NCBI RefSeq assembly: GCF_000092645.1
Contig: NC_014165.1
Coordinates: 248,001 to 312,000 of the forward strand
Reading direction: 5' to 3'
Source of the DNA: Thermobispora bispora DSM 43833
GTDB taxonomy: Bacteria; Actinomycetota; Actinomycetes; Streptosporangiales; Streptosporangiaceae
Length of the DNA stretch: 64,000 nucleotides
In this document: piece by piece, positions 9,556 through 17,385 of the stretch
How the letters are laid out: each line of letters begins with the position of its first letter
Numbering within the stretch: position 1 is the first letter of the stretch
The notes under the pieces: model-generated
What the model saw: only the letters and a program-made list of their open reading frames with translations
What the model was told of the DNA's origin: nothing
Databases searched by the model: none
Translations under genes and position numbers: made by a program

Positions 9556-10014
9556 GGATGTCCGACGGGGATGCGCCGACCGAGCGATGTCTTCCTCGGA
9601 CGAGCCGACGGAGCCCTGTTCCACTCGGGGAAGAAGCCGTGTTCCACCCGGGGAGGAGATGCGCCGCGAGTGCCCGGTGTGGGTGGGCGGATCGTCATCG
9701 GTCAAGGTCCTGGTCCGGTGCGCCGGGGCACGGGTGGCGCGCGGATGCGGAGCCCGCGGATACGCGCCGGCGGCCGTCAATGGCGCCGGGCGACGGGGGA
9801 CCGGACTCCGAACGGGTGATCGCCCGGACGGGGTCGCGGTGGTGGTGCGCCGGAGGACGACGGGCCGGGTGGCGGCGCGAGACCGGGCACCCGGATCGGA
9901 CCGGGCCGGCGACCGGTCGCGAACCGTGCCCGTGGCCGGCGCCGGGTGGTCCGCCACCGCGGCGCCGGCGTCAGGTTCGGCGAGCCTCGTGCGAAGCCCT
10001 GGTGAGGTGTTGAC
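9556..10014. other. Unassigned gap inside the tad operon
   Basis: About 460 bases between tadA and tadB, which are normally adjacent. One plus-strand frame (9587-10027, 146 codons) spans it and overlaps the tadB start by 13 bases. It has Cys residues near its middle (RRECPVW, VRCAGARVARGCGAR) but no recognised domain and only a weak ribosome binding site. A short imperfect repeat of TGTTCCAC-CGGGGA lies near 9618 and 9639. It could be a decayed gene, a lineage-specific small protein, or spacer. Confidence 0.3.
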
Positions 10015-10806
10015 GTGCTCATCCTGATCGCGCTCGCCATCGCCCTGGCCGTGTGGGTGGCGACCGGGCCGGATGCGGGCACCGTCCGGCTCGCCGCTTT
10101 GCGGAGGCCGTCGGCGAGAAGACCGTCCGGGCGGGTGCGCGGCCGGCCGGGGCCCGGCCATGCTTCCGCGCGTTCCGGGGTGCCGGCCCGCCGGGTGGGC
10201 GCCCGGTTCACCCTCAGGCCACGCAGGGCGAGGACCGCGGCGGCGTGGCGGGCGCTCTCGATCGAGCTCTGCCACGGCATCCACGCCGAGCTGGTGGCGG
10301 GACGCATGCCCGGGGAGGCGCTGGTGAACGCCATCGCCGCGGTGGAGCCGCCCGATCCGGCGGCGCTCACACCGGTGGTCGCGGCGGTGCGGGACGGCGG
10401 TGATGTGGCCGCCGCTCTGCTAAGCGCCGCCCCCGAGGAAGGCGGGGAGGGGCTCGTGCGGCTCGCCGCGTGCTGGCGGGTGAGCACCTCGGTCGGCGGC
10501 GGGCTGGCCGCGCTCGTGGATCGGCTGGCGGCGTCGCTACGGGAGGCGGAGGCCCACCGGCAGGAGGTCGCCGCACAGCTCGCCGGGCCGCGCGCCACGG
10601 CCCGCATGCTGGCGGCGCTCCCCCTGCTCGGGCTGCTGATGGCCACCGCGCTGGGCGTGAGCCCGTTGCCGTTCCTGTTGGGCAGCCCGGCCGGGCACGC
10701 CTGCCTGCTCATCGGGCTCGCCCTCGACGCGGCCGGTGTCTGGTGGACCCGCCGGTTGGCCGACCGGGCGATCGCCGCGCCGGTGACGGGGGGAGGGAGC
10801 CGATGA
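10015..10806 (+). CDS. tadB: TadB-type type II secretion F membrane protein
   Basis: 263 residues: an N-terminal transmembrane segment (LILIALAIALAVWVATG), a basic Ala/Arg-rich linker, a cytosolic helical T2SSF-like domain (ELCHGIHAELVAGRMPGEAL to GGGLAALVDRLAASLREAE) and two C-terminal membrane segments (about 197-215 and 222-243). TadB and TadC form the inner-membrane platform on which the TadA ATPase works. The GTG start at 10015 follows GGTGAGG. tadC starts 19 bases after the stop. Confidence 0.85.
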   Translation: MLILIALAIALAVWVATGPDAGTVRLAALRRPSARRPSGRVRGRPGPGHASARSGVPARRVGARFTLRPRRARTAAAWRALSIELCHGIHAELVAGRMPGEALVNAIAAVEPPDPAALTPVVAAVRDGGDVAAALLSAAPEEGGEGLVRLAACWRVSTSVGGGLAALVDRLAASLREAEAHRQEVAAQLAGPRATARMLAALPLLGLLMATALGVSPLPFLLGSPAGHACLLIGLALDAAGVWWTRRLADRAIAAPVTGGGSR

Positions 10807-10825
10807 TGACCGGGGGAGTCAGCCG

Positions 10826-11608
10826 ATGACCCTGCTGATCGCGATGTCCGTCGCCGCGGCCGTGCTGCTCTGGCCCGTTCCCCGGTCGCCGGCCGGCCGG
10901 TTGCGGGCGCTGGTGACCGGTGGGCGGGGCGAGCGCGCGCCCGGCACGGCGGAGGGCCGGTCCGGCGGAGGTGTGATGCCGGCGCTCAAGGGCATGCCGG
11001 CGTTCACCGCACGGTGGGACAGGCTGGTGCTCGCCGCCGTGCCGGGATTGGCCGGCTTCGCGGTCATCAGCGGGGTGCCGGGGCTGTTCTTCGGTGCCCT
11101 GCTCGCCGGAGCGGCACTGGTGGCCGCCGGTCGGCGGGAGCCGGTGGAGGCGCGCCGCCGGCGCGCGCGGATCGCCGCCGACCTTCCCTTCGCGATCGAC
11201 CTGCTCGTTGCCTGTCTGCGTGCGGGGCAACCGGTGGATCGCGCAGTGGAGGTGACCGCGGACGCGATCGGAGGTCCGCTGGCGGAGCGCATGTCGTGGG
11301 TGGCGGTCCAGCTGCGGCTGGGAGCAGATCCCGGTACGGCATGGGCCGGTCTCGCCGATGAGCCACCCGCCGCCCCGTTCGCGCGAACCATGATCCGAGC
11401 CGCCAAGGGCGGCGCCCCGGTCGCGGACGTTCTCGTGCGGCTAGCCGACGACGCCCGGCAGGCGGCCCGGGCCGCGTCCTCCGCGGCGGCCCGCAAGGTT
11501 GGCGTGCAGGTGGTGGCTCCCCTAGGGCTCTGCTTCCTGCCCGCGTTCGTGCTCCTCGGGATCATCCCCATGATCGCCGGACTGATCGCCCGTATCCCAC
11601 TCCCTTGA
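10826..11608 (+). CDS. tadC: TadC-type type II secretion F membrane protein
   Basis: 260 residues. An N-terminal hydrophobic segment, a basic region, a paired membrane segment at about 70-95 (LVLAAVPGLAGFAVISG ...), then the T2SSF core (ARIAADLPFAIDLLVACLRAGQPVDRAVE ... GGAPVADVLVRLADDARQAAR) and a C-terminal membrane segment ending IPMIAGLIARIPLP. It is the second half of the pilus platform. A perfect 20-bp palindrome begins 13 bases after its stop codon, so some transcripts may end here before the pilin genes. Confidence 0.85.
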   Translation: MTLLIAMSVAAAVLLWPVPRSPAGRLRALVTGGRGERAPGTAEGRSGGGVMPALKGMPAFTARWDRLVLAAVPGLAGFAVISGVPGLFFGALLAGAALVAAGRREPVEARRRRARIAADLPFAIDLLVACLRAGQPVDRAVEVTADAIGGPLAERMSWVAVQLRLGADPGTAWAGLADEPPAAPFARTMIRAAKGGAPVADVLVRLADDARQAARAASSAAARKVGVQVVAPLGLCFLPAFVLLGIIPMIAGLIARIPLP

Positions 11609-11620
11609 CCGGCGCCCTGA

Positions 11621-11640
11621 CACCGCTCGCGCGAGCGGTG
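11621..11640 (+). terminator. Perfect 20-bp palindrome after tadC
   Basis: The sequence CACCGCTCGC is followed directly by its exact reverse complement. It begins 13 bases past the tadC stop. It may act as a partial terminator or RNA-processing signal that sets pilin expression apart from the assembly genes. Confidence 0.5.
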
Positions 11641-11689
11641 CCCTGACACCGCCCCGGCGAACGGTGCGGCCGCAGGTGATCGTGGGGCG

Positions 11690-11735
11690 GTAATCCACAG
11701 CTTGTGGATGGGGTGGTCCACAAGCTGTGGATTAC
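11690..11735. promoter_or_regulatory. Perfect 19-bp inverted repeat upstream of the pilin gene
   Basis: Arms 11690-11708 and 11717-11735 are exactly complementary around an 8-base G-rich loop (TGGGGTGG). Each arm contains a TAATCCACA/TCCACAAG-type motif that resembles DnaA boxes (TTATCCACA, TTGTCCACA). The repeat lies between tadC and the pilin gene. It could be an operator dyad, a strong RNA hairpin at the pilin mRNA leader, or a terminator; no T-run follows. Part of the 295-base tadC-pilin gap. Confidence 0.6.
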
Positions 11736-11903
11736 TTGCGCCGGGGATTCGCGGTGATATCGACGGCAGTGCGGCGTTTCCGATAGGTCGCATCGACCCG
11801 ATGGTCCGGCTGTCCACAGAACGCCATTCGCCTCCGGTCGGCCGGTGAGCGCTACGCCACCGTGGTCTCGGTACGCACACGCCGCCGAACGCGAGGAGGA
11901 GCA

Positions 11904-12551
11904 ATGAGCGCAGCACAGGCCCACCAGGTCATCCATCCGCTGCCGGGCCTCTCGGCGGAACGGCCACCGGCCCATGTGGAGGAAACAAGCCGGTCCGGGG
12001 CCGCACCGGAGTCCCGGGGCGCGGACAGGCGCCGGTCAGGGCTTATCACCCTCCGCCGGGCTCGCCGCGCACCTGCGGCGCCGGCCGCAGCCGCGACGCC
12101 CGCCGCGATACACGGACGCGGGGCCATGACGCCGACGGTGCCTCCGGCATCGCTCACGACGTCTCCGGCATCGCTCACGGCATCGACCGTGTCGGCGACG
12201 GCCGTGCCCGGCGTGCACGGGGCCACGACGACCGTGTCTCCGGCGTCGCCCGAGCTCACCGCACCGGCCGCGCTGACGACGCCGCCGTCGTCTCCGATGC
12301 CGCTCTCACGACCGCCGGGCCGGATGCGCCGGCTGGTCTCGGCGGCACGAGAAAGGGTCAGGCGGATCGGCCTGCGATGGGTCCTGCTCGCCCGTGAGCG
12401 GCCCGACGCAGGCATGTCGACCGCGGAGTACGCGGTGGGCACGCTGGCGGCCTGCGGTTTCGCGGCTCTGCTGTGGAAGGTCGTCACCAGCGCCGAGGTC
12501 AAGTCCATGCTCATTGCCCTCATCCAGCGTGCCCTCAAAGTCGCCGGGTGA
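11904..12551 (+). CDS. DUF4244 Flp-type prepilin with a long low-complexity leader
   Basis: The last 50 residues (DAG-MSTAEYAVGTLAACGFAALLWKVV ...) are the DUF4244 pilin module. A Gly lies before the predicted prepilin-peptidase cleavage site, with Glu at +5 followed by Tyr as in Flp pilins, then the hydrophobic assembly helix. The ATG at 11904 has a strong GAGGAGGA site and gives 215 residues, although relatives are usually about 60-80. The extra 165 residues are rich in Ala, Pro, Thr and Ser, with a 7-residue tandem repeat (PASLTT/SPASLTA). A later internal start, for example ATG 12325, would give the normal length but lacks a good ribosome binding site. Corresponds to Rv3656c by position. 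Confidence 0.75.
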   Translation: MSAAQAHQVIHPLPGLSAERPPAHVEETSRSGAAPESRGADRRRSGLITLRRARRAPAAPAAAATPAAIHGRGAMTPTVPPASLTTSPASLTASTVSATAVPGVHGATTTVSPASPELTAPAALTTPPSSPMPLSRPPGRMRRLVSAARERVRRIGLRWVLLARERPDAGMSTAEYAVGTLAACGFAALLWKVVTSAEVKSMLIALIQRALKVAG

Positions 12552-12558
12552 TCCGCGA

Positions 12559-12933
12559 GTGCGCGCCGCACACCAGCGCGGACGGCCCGACCGCGGCTCG
12601 GTGACCGCCGAGGCGGCGGTCCTGCTGCCGGTGCTGCTGATCGTCTTGGGGGCCGCGCTCTGGGCGGTGGCGATCGTCGGGGTGCAGCTGCAGTGTGTGG
12701 ACGCGGCTCGGGCCGGTGCCCGGGCCGCGGCCCGCGGCGAGGTGATCGACGAGGTGAGAAGGACGGTCCTGCGGGCGGTTCCCGCCGGGGCTCGAGTGGA
12801 GGTCATCCCCGGGACGGAGACGACCCGGGTCGAGGTCGTGGCGGTGGTCGAGCCGTTTCCCGGCGCGGTGCTCCCTCCGGTACGGGTGACGGCCGCAGCG
12901 GTGTCGGCCACCGAGCCGGGGGTTGTGCCATGA
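12559..12933 (+). CDS. tadE: TadE-family minor pilin
   Basis: 124 residues from a GTG, with the TadE signature RGSVTAEAAVLLPVLLIVLGAALWAVAIVG: a pseudopilin-like helix whose Glu follows a Gly-Ser-Val cleavage context. The C-terminal half is extracellular, with beta-strand-like stretches. TadE proteins are minor pilins of Flp fibres. It starts 7 bases after the prepilin stop. Its own stop codon lies within an ATGA that starts a 22-codon mini-ORF, and the stop region is duplicated in tandem. Corresponds to Rv3655c by position. Confidence 0.8.
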   Translation: MRAAHQRGRPDRGSVTAEAAVLLPVLLIVLGAALWAVAIVGVQLQCVDAARAGARAAARGEVIDEVRRTVLRAVPAGARVEVIPGTETTRVEVVAVVEPFPGAVLPPVRVTAAAVSATEPGVVP

Positions 12934-12967
12934 GTACGGGCCACCGAGCCGGGGGTTGTGCCATGAG
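12906..12967 (+). repeat. 29-bp perfect direct repeat spanning the tadE stop codon
   Basis: Two identical 29-base copies (12906-12934 and 12939-12967, period 33) each end in CCATGAG, so each carries an ATG/TGA overlap. More degenerate copies of the GTGCCATGA core follow at 13011-13020 and 13161-13170. The repeat creates extra in-register start and stop codons between tadE and the next gene. Confidence 0.85.
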
Positions 12968-12998
12968 CACCGATCACCGATCCGGGGCCGTGTTATGA
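12930..12998 (+). CDS. 22-codon mini-ORF coupling tadE to the next gene
   Basis: An ATG overlaps the tadE stop (ATGA at 12930) and the frame runs 22 codons to a TGA that again overlaps an ATG (ATGA at 12995), which is in frame with the downstream TadE-like protein. The peptide (MSTGHRAGGCAMSTDHRSG...) is a product of the 33-bp tandem repeat. It is probably a translational relay rather than a functional peptide. Too short for family assignment. Confidence 0.35.
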   Translation: MSTGHRAGGCAMSTDHRSGAVL

Positions 12999-13015
12999 GA
13001 ACCGGAGGTCGTGCC

Positions 13016-13609
13016 ATGAACGCGGCTTCGCGGTCCTCCGCGTGTCCCGGAACCGGCTCCGGGTCGCGGCCGCCCATCCCATGCGGTGACCACGACCGGC
13101 GATCGTCAGGTCGGCGTGTGCCGGCATCGCCCTCCCACGGCCGACCGGTCGGCCATGCCGGGGGGTGTGCCATGGCGCCCATGGGAGAACACCCGTGGAC
13201 CGGCGCGGGACCGTTCGGGGACGCGCCCGGCATCCGGGCGGACCGGGGCCGGCGGCTCTCAGGAGAGCGCGGCTCCGCAACGGTGTGGATGATCACGGTC
13301 ATCACCGTGATCTGGGCGGTGGCCACCGCGGTCGTCGCCGCGGGAATGGCCCGGGTCGCGAGGCATCGGGCGCAGAGTGCGGCGGACCTCAGCGCGCTCG
13401 CCGGGGCGGCCTGGGCGTTCAGCCGGCCGGCCCTGGCCTGCACGCATGCGAAGGAGATCGCGGACGCCAACGGTGTCGTGCTGGAGTCCTGCGCGATCTC
13501 CGAGGGAATCGCCGAGGTCGCGGTGTCGCTGCGGTTCACCCTGCCGATCGCCGGAGCTCGGAGCGTGAGGGCCACCGCGCGAGCCGGTCCGGTCACCGTT
13601 CAACGCTGA
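13016..13609 (+). CDS. Rv3654c-family TadE-like secreted/pilus protein
   Basis: About 197 residues. After a roughly 85-residue polar, Arg/Pro/Gly-rich leader comes GERGSATVWMITVITVIWAVATAVVAAG, a TadE/TadG-like hydrophobic helix, then the conserved ARHRAQSAADLSALAGAAWAF stretch and an exported domain with two Cys. It is the last gene of the tad operon, as Rv3654c is in Mycobacterium. The start at 13016 has GGAGG 7 bases upstream. ATG 12995 (coupled to the mini-ORF) and ATG 13172 are alternatives. Typical homologues are about 100-130 residues, so the leader may be untranslated or recent. Confidence 0.7.
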   Translation: MNAASRSSACPGTGSGSRPPIPCGDHDRRSSGRRVPASPSHGRPVGHAGGCAMAPMGEHPWTGAGPFGDAPGIRADRGRRLSGERGSATVWMITVITVIWAVATAVVAAGMARVARHRAQSAADLSALAGAAWAFSRPALACTHAKEIADANGVVLESCAISEGIAEVAVSLRFTLPIAGARSVRATARAGPVTVQR

Positions 13610-13650
13610 GCGCACGCCCATCAGGATGAGCGCTCTCCCCCCAGAACCTC

Positions 13651-13679
13651 GCGCTCTCCCTCAGAGCCTCAGGGAGCGC
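13651..13679. terminator. Bidirectional hairpin between the tad operon and the helicase
   Basis: Arms GCGCTCTCCCT and AGGGAGCGC (one bulged T) close over TCAGAGCCTC. The hairpin lies 41 bases after the last tad gene and 53 bases before the helicase stop on the other strand, so it can end both converging transcripts. It is embedded in short direct repeats of GCGCTCTCC-TCAGAGCCT (13651-13710). Confidence 0.6.
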
Positions 13680-13731
13680 TCTCCGTCAGAGCCTCTGAAT
13701 GAGCGCTCCCCTCTGAGCCGAGCAAGAACGT

Positions 13732-16440
13732 TCAGGAACCGAGCAGCACGTCGAGGAGCCGGATGGCACCGGTCTTGTCCAATGGCTCGTTGCCGTTTCC
13801 GCACTTGGGGGACTGGATGCACGATGGGCAGCCCCGCTCGCACTCGCAGGAGGCGATCGCCTCGCGGGTCGCGGTGAGCCAATCGGCGGCCCGGGCGAAA
13901 CCCCGCTCGGCGAAGCCCGCACCCCCGTCATGACCGTCGTAGACGAACACGGTGAGCATGCCCGTGTCGGGATGGAGTTCGGTCGACACGCCGCCGATGT
14001 CCCAGCGGTCGCAGGTCGCGAAGAGCGGCAGCAGCCCGATGGAGGCGTGCTCGGCGGCGTGGGCGGCGCCGCCCAGATCGACCGGCCCGCCGTGCTCGGC
14101 CGAGCGCAACGGGGCGAGGGCGGTGTCGGGCAGGGTCCACCAGACCGCGCGGGTGCAGAGCGTGCGCGGGGGCAGATCCAGTGGCTCTTCGCCGAGGACC
14201 TCGCCCGTCTGGGTGCGCCGCTTGAGGTAGGAGACGACCTGCCGGGTCACCTCGACGGTCCCGAAGTGGAGCTCCCCCGGGCCGAAGGGCCGGGACCGGA
14301 GCGACTCGATCATCCGGATGTCGGTCACGTCCCGTGGGTAGGTCGCGTAGTCGGGGTCGGCCGGGCTCACCAGGGCCACCCCGGCCTCGAGGTCGAGGGA
14401 CTCCACCTCGTAGGTCTCCCCCTGGTGGAGGTAGACGGCGCCCGGATGCACGGTGGTGTGCGCCGACGGCTCGTCCACCGTGCCGAGGAGCCGCCCGGTC
14501 CCGGACTCCACCACGTGGATCGGGTTCCCGCCCGAACCGCGGATGTCGGCGAGGTCGGCGGCGCGTTCCCGGTGGGTCCAGTACCACCCGCTCGGCCGCT
14601 GCCGCAGCATGCCGCGGCGGACCAGGTCGTCGACCACATCGCGCGCCGCCGGGCCGAAGATCTCCAGGTCGTCCTCGGTCAACGGGATCTCCGCGGCCGC
14701 GGCGCACAGGTGAGGCGCGAGCACGTAGGGGTTGTCGGGGTCGAGGACGATCGCCTCGACCGGCTGCCCGAAGACCGCCTCCGGGTGGTGGACGATGTAG
14801 GTGTCGAGCGGATCGTCACGGGCGATCAGGACCACGAGCGCGTCCTGACCGGTCCGGCCCGCCCGGCCCGCCTGCTGCCAGAGCGAGGCGCGGGTGCCCG
14901 GCCAGCCCGCGATGATCACCGCGTCGAGGCCCGAGATGTCCACGCCGAGCTCGAGGGCGTTGGTGGTCGCGAGCGCGGTCAGCTCCCCGGTGCGCAGCGC
15001 CTTCTCCAGCAGCCGCCGATCCTCGGCGAGGTAGCCGCCCCGGTACGCCGCCACGCGGTCCGCGAGCCGTCCCCCGGCCGGCCCGGCACCGTGGTCTCCG
15101 GTCGTCGTGTCTCCCGGGCCACCGGTCGTCGTGTCTCCCGGCCTACCGGTCGTCGTCCCTCCATGGCCATCGGCGGTCGTCGCGCCATCTCCCCTGGCCG
15201 ATGTCCCTCTCCGGTCACCGGACGCCGCCTCTTTGTGATCGCCGACTGCCGGCGAACCGGCCGGTGTCGTGGCCGCGCCCGCGGGATCCTCGCCCACCTC
15301 GCCCACAGCCGTCGTACCGCCGGATCCGGACGCGGCCCCGGAGCCCGCCGGGCCAGGCGACCCCGCCGCGCCGGCCGATCCCACCGGGCCAGCCGTTCCG
15401 GTCGCTCCGGCCGAGAGTGCCGTGCCGTACGGCCCGGCCTCGAGGACGGCCTCCAGCTCCGTGAGATGCCGCTTCGCGGTGAGGGCCACGGTCTCCGCGC
15501 CGCGCCGGGAGCGGACGAACACCAGCGTGCGGACGCCCTCCACCACGAGATCGGTGAGCAGGTCGGCGGCCTCGGCCGTGGCGGTGCGCCGGATCGGGGC
15601 GCCCCGCTCCCCGCGCAGCTCGGTGAGCGGCGGCTCCCACAGGGCGAAGGTCATCGCTCCCCGCGGGGAGGCGTCCGCGGTCACCTCCGCCATGTCGAGG
15701 CCGGTGAGCCGCTTCCCCGCCGCACCCGGGTCGCTCGCCGTGGCCGAGGCGAGCAGGAACACCGGGCGGGAGCCGTACTTCGCGCAGACCCGGCGGAGCC
15801 GGCGGAGGATCTGCGCGACATGGGAGCCGAAGACACCCCGATAGCCGTGGCACTCGTCCACGACCACCAGCCGGAGCCTGCGCCAGAAGGAGGCCCACGA
15901 TCCGTGCCGCGGCAGGATCGAGCGGTGCAGCATGTCCGGATTCGTCAGCACGTAGTTCGCGTGCCGGCGGACCCAGCTCCGCTCCTCGGGCGGGGTGTCC
16001 CCGTCATAGGTGGCCGCGCGCACCTCGGTGAGCCGCAGTTTCCGGATCGTGGCGAGCTGGTCGGCGGCGAGCGCCTTCGTCGGGGTGAGATAGAGCACGG
16101 TGCCGCCGGCGAAGATCTCGGTGATCGCCGGCACCAGGTAGGCGAGGGACTTCCCGGACGCCGTGCCAGTGGCGATGATCACGTTTTCGCCGCGACGGAC
16201 GTGCTCCGCGGTGGCGAGCTGGTGCTCCCAGAGGCCGCTGATGCCCAGGTGGCGCAGCCGGCCGACCAAGGGCTCGGGAACCCAGTCCGGCCACCGCGCG
16301 TCCCCGCCTTCACGTGCGGGAACATGCTCCACATGGGTGACGAGCCCGCGGCGTGCCGGGACCGCGAGCAGGCGGCCGAGCAGCTCGCCGGCTCCCCCTT
16401 GACGTGAAGAAATGGCAGTCACTGGTTTCCAGTTTGGCAT
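13732..16440 (-). CDS. DEXH-box helicase with C-terminal DUF1998 (MrfA/YprA-like)
   Basis: About 902 residues. Motif I ATGTASGKS and motif II DECHG define the first RecA domain. The second contains ALELGVDISGLD and QQAGRAGRTGQD (motif VI). The C-terminal DUF1998 zinc site is CECERGCPSCIQSPKCGNGN, with four Cys. Bacillus MrfA, of the same architecture, takes part in mitomycin-crosslink repair; the Mycobacterium homologue is Rv3649. Unusually, about 115 residues of Gly/Ala/Thr/Pro repeat (DNA about 15070-15420, including a 24-bp tandem repeat at 15098-15169) interrupt the second RecA domain. The start is taken at ATG 16440; GTG near 16422 is possible and an upstream ATG at 16560 would overlap the bldG promoter. 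Confidence 0.85.
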   Translation of the reverse strand: MPNWKPVTAISSRQGGAGELLGRLLAVPARRGLVTHVEHVPAREGGDARWPDWVPEPLVGRLRHLGISGLWEHQLATAEHVRRGENVIIATGTASGKSLAYLVPAITEIFAGGTVLYLTPTKALAADQLATIRKLRLTEVRAATYDGDTPPEERSWVRRHANYVLTNPDMLHRSILPRHGSWASFWRRLRLVVVDECHGYRGVFGSHVAQILRRLRRVCAKYGSRPVFLLASATASDPGAAGKRLTGLDMAEVTADASPRGAMTFALWEPPLTELRGERGAPIRRTATAEAADLLTDLVVEGVRTLVFVRSRRGAETVALTAKRHLTELEAVLEAGPYGTALSAGATGTAGPVGSAGAAGSPGPAGSGAASGSGGTTAVGEVGEDPAGAATTPAGSPAVGDHKEAASGDRRGTSARGDGATTADGHGGTTTGRPGDTTTGGPGDTTTGDHGAGPAGGRLADRVAAYRGGYLAEDRRLLEKALRTGELTALATTNALELGVDISGLDAVIIAGWPGTRASLWQQAGRAGRTGQDALVVLIARDDPLDTYIVHHPEAVFGQPVEAIVLDPDNPYVLAPHLCAAAAEIPLTEDDLEIFGPAARDVVDDLVRRGMLRQRPSGWYWTHRERAADLADIRGSGGNPIHVVESGTGRLLGTVDEPSAHTTVHPGAVYLHQGETYEVESLDLEAGVALVSPADPDYATYPRDVTDIRMIESLRSRPFGPGELHFGTVEVTRQVVSYLKRRTQTGEVLGEEPLDLPPRTLCTRAVWWTLPDTALAPLRSAEHGGPVDLGGAAHAAEHASIGLLPLFATCDRWDIGGVSTELHPDTGMLTVFVYDGHDGGAGFAERGFARAADWLTATREAIASCECERGCPSCIQSPKCGNGNEPLDKTGAIRLLDVLLGS

Positions 16441-16586
16441 CTGTGGGGAGAGTCGCCCGGAGTCGTGATTTCGTATAGACACGGAGTCGAGGCGTGGTTG
16501 AATGCCGCGCGTCAGAGGGTGTGGTTCCGGACGCCTGGAAACCGCGTCCCTCCTCGACACTACGCACGTACGGCGCTGGAGGATCT

Positions 16587-16937
16587 GTGGACCTGAAGCT
16601 GGACCACCGGACAGAGGGCAACCTCACGATCGTCGATGTCGAAGGCGAGATCGACGTCTACACCGCGCCCAGGCTGCGTGAACTGCTCATCGACCTGGTC
16701 AACAAGGGCAACTTCCACCTGCTCGTCAACATGGAGAAGGTGGACTTCCTCGACTCGACCGGCCTCGGGGTGCTGGTCGGCGGGCTCAAGCGGGTGCGGG
16801 CGCACGACGGATCCCTTGAGCTCGTTTGCACCCAGGAGCGAATCCTGAAGATTTTCCGGATCACCGGTCTCACGAAAGTCTTCGGCATCTACGCCTCCGT
16901 GGACGAGGCCAAGGAAGCCCACGCGCGGGACAAGTGA
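16587..16937 (+). CDS. bldG: Anti-sigma factor antagonist BldG
   Basis: 116-residue STAS protein, nearly the length of Streptomyces BldG, whose sequence it closely follows ([59 protein letters not shown]). The phosphorylated Ser of the DSTGLG motif is residue 57. BldG sequesters anti-sigma factors when unphosphorylated and is needed for aerial growth and antibiotic production in Streptomyces. GTG 16587 has GGAGG upstream; the open frame from 16494 is an extension without homology. It is followed 17 bases later by its anti-sigma partner, as in S. coelicolor (SCO3549-SCO3548). Confidence 0.93.
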   Translation: MDLKLDHRTEGNLTIVDVEGEIDVYTAPRLRELLIDLVNKGNFHLLVNMEKVDFLDSTGLGVLVGGLKRVRAHDGSLELVCTQERILKIFRITGLTKVFGIYASVDEAKEAHARDK

Positions 16938-16954
16938 CGGCCGGAGAGCCGGAC

Positions 16955-17383
16955 ATGGCCACCGTCGAGCTGACGTTCAGCGCGCTGCCGGCCCACGTGC
17001 GCACGGCGCGGCTGGTCGCCGCAGCCGTCGCCCGGCGCACCGGCGTACCGGAGGCGATCCTGGACGAGGTACGGCTCGCCGTCGGGGAGGCGTGTTTACG
17101 GGCGGTGGAGGCGCACCGCCTCCGCTGCCCGGCGGAACCCGTCGTGATGAGGCTGCGTGACGACGACGGCCGGTTCGAGGTGACCGTCATCGACGCGGCA
17201 TCGCGCAACGGCGTCTCACCACCGGCCGCTGAGGCGAACGGCAGCCCGCTTCCGGAGATGGGCGATCTCGGGCTCGCCGTGATCGCGGGGCTTGCCGACG
17301 ACGTCGAAGTGGTGCCCCGTCCGGAGGGCATGAGCATCCGGATGAGCTGGCCGGTCTCACCCGGCGAGCCGACCGCGGCCTGA
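16955..17383 (+). CDS. Anti-sigma regulatory factor (HATPase_c serine kinase type)
   Basis: 142 residues of the RsbW/SpoIIAB-like GHKL fold: the N-box is DEVRLAVGEACLRAVEAH and the G-box region is MGDLGLAVIAGLADDVEVV. Such proteins bind a sigma factor and phosphorylate the STAS antagonist, here BldG. ATG 16955 has GGAGAG 6 bases upstream; a GTG at 16934 overlapping the bldG stop is the alternative. Codon 48 (17096-17098) is the rare Leu codon TTA, inside the N-box. In Streptomyces this would make translation depend on the bldA tRNA, a possible developmental check; this is inference for the present organism. Confidence 0.85.
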   Translation: MATVELTFSALPAHVRTARLVAAAVARRTGVPEAILDEVRLAVGEACLRAVEAHRLRCPAEPVVMRLRDDDGRFEVTVIDAASRNGVSPPAAEANGSPLPEMGDLGLAVIAGLADDVEVVPRPEGMSIRMSWPVSPGEPTAA

Positions 17384-17385
17384 GC

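Noticed and set aside
8101-10284. 727-codon minus-strand frame across ssd/tadA/tadB
   Set aside because: Spans three clear plus-strand genes and has no domain; shadow.
11690-11735. Replication origin suggested by DnaA-like words
   Set aside because: Only a few near-matches, no dnaA or dnaN genes, and no A/T-rich unwinding region; more likely a regulatory dyad.
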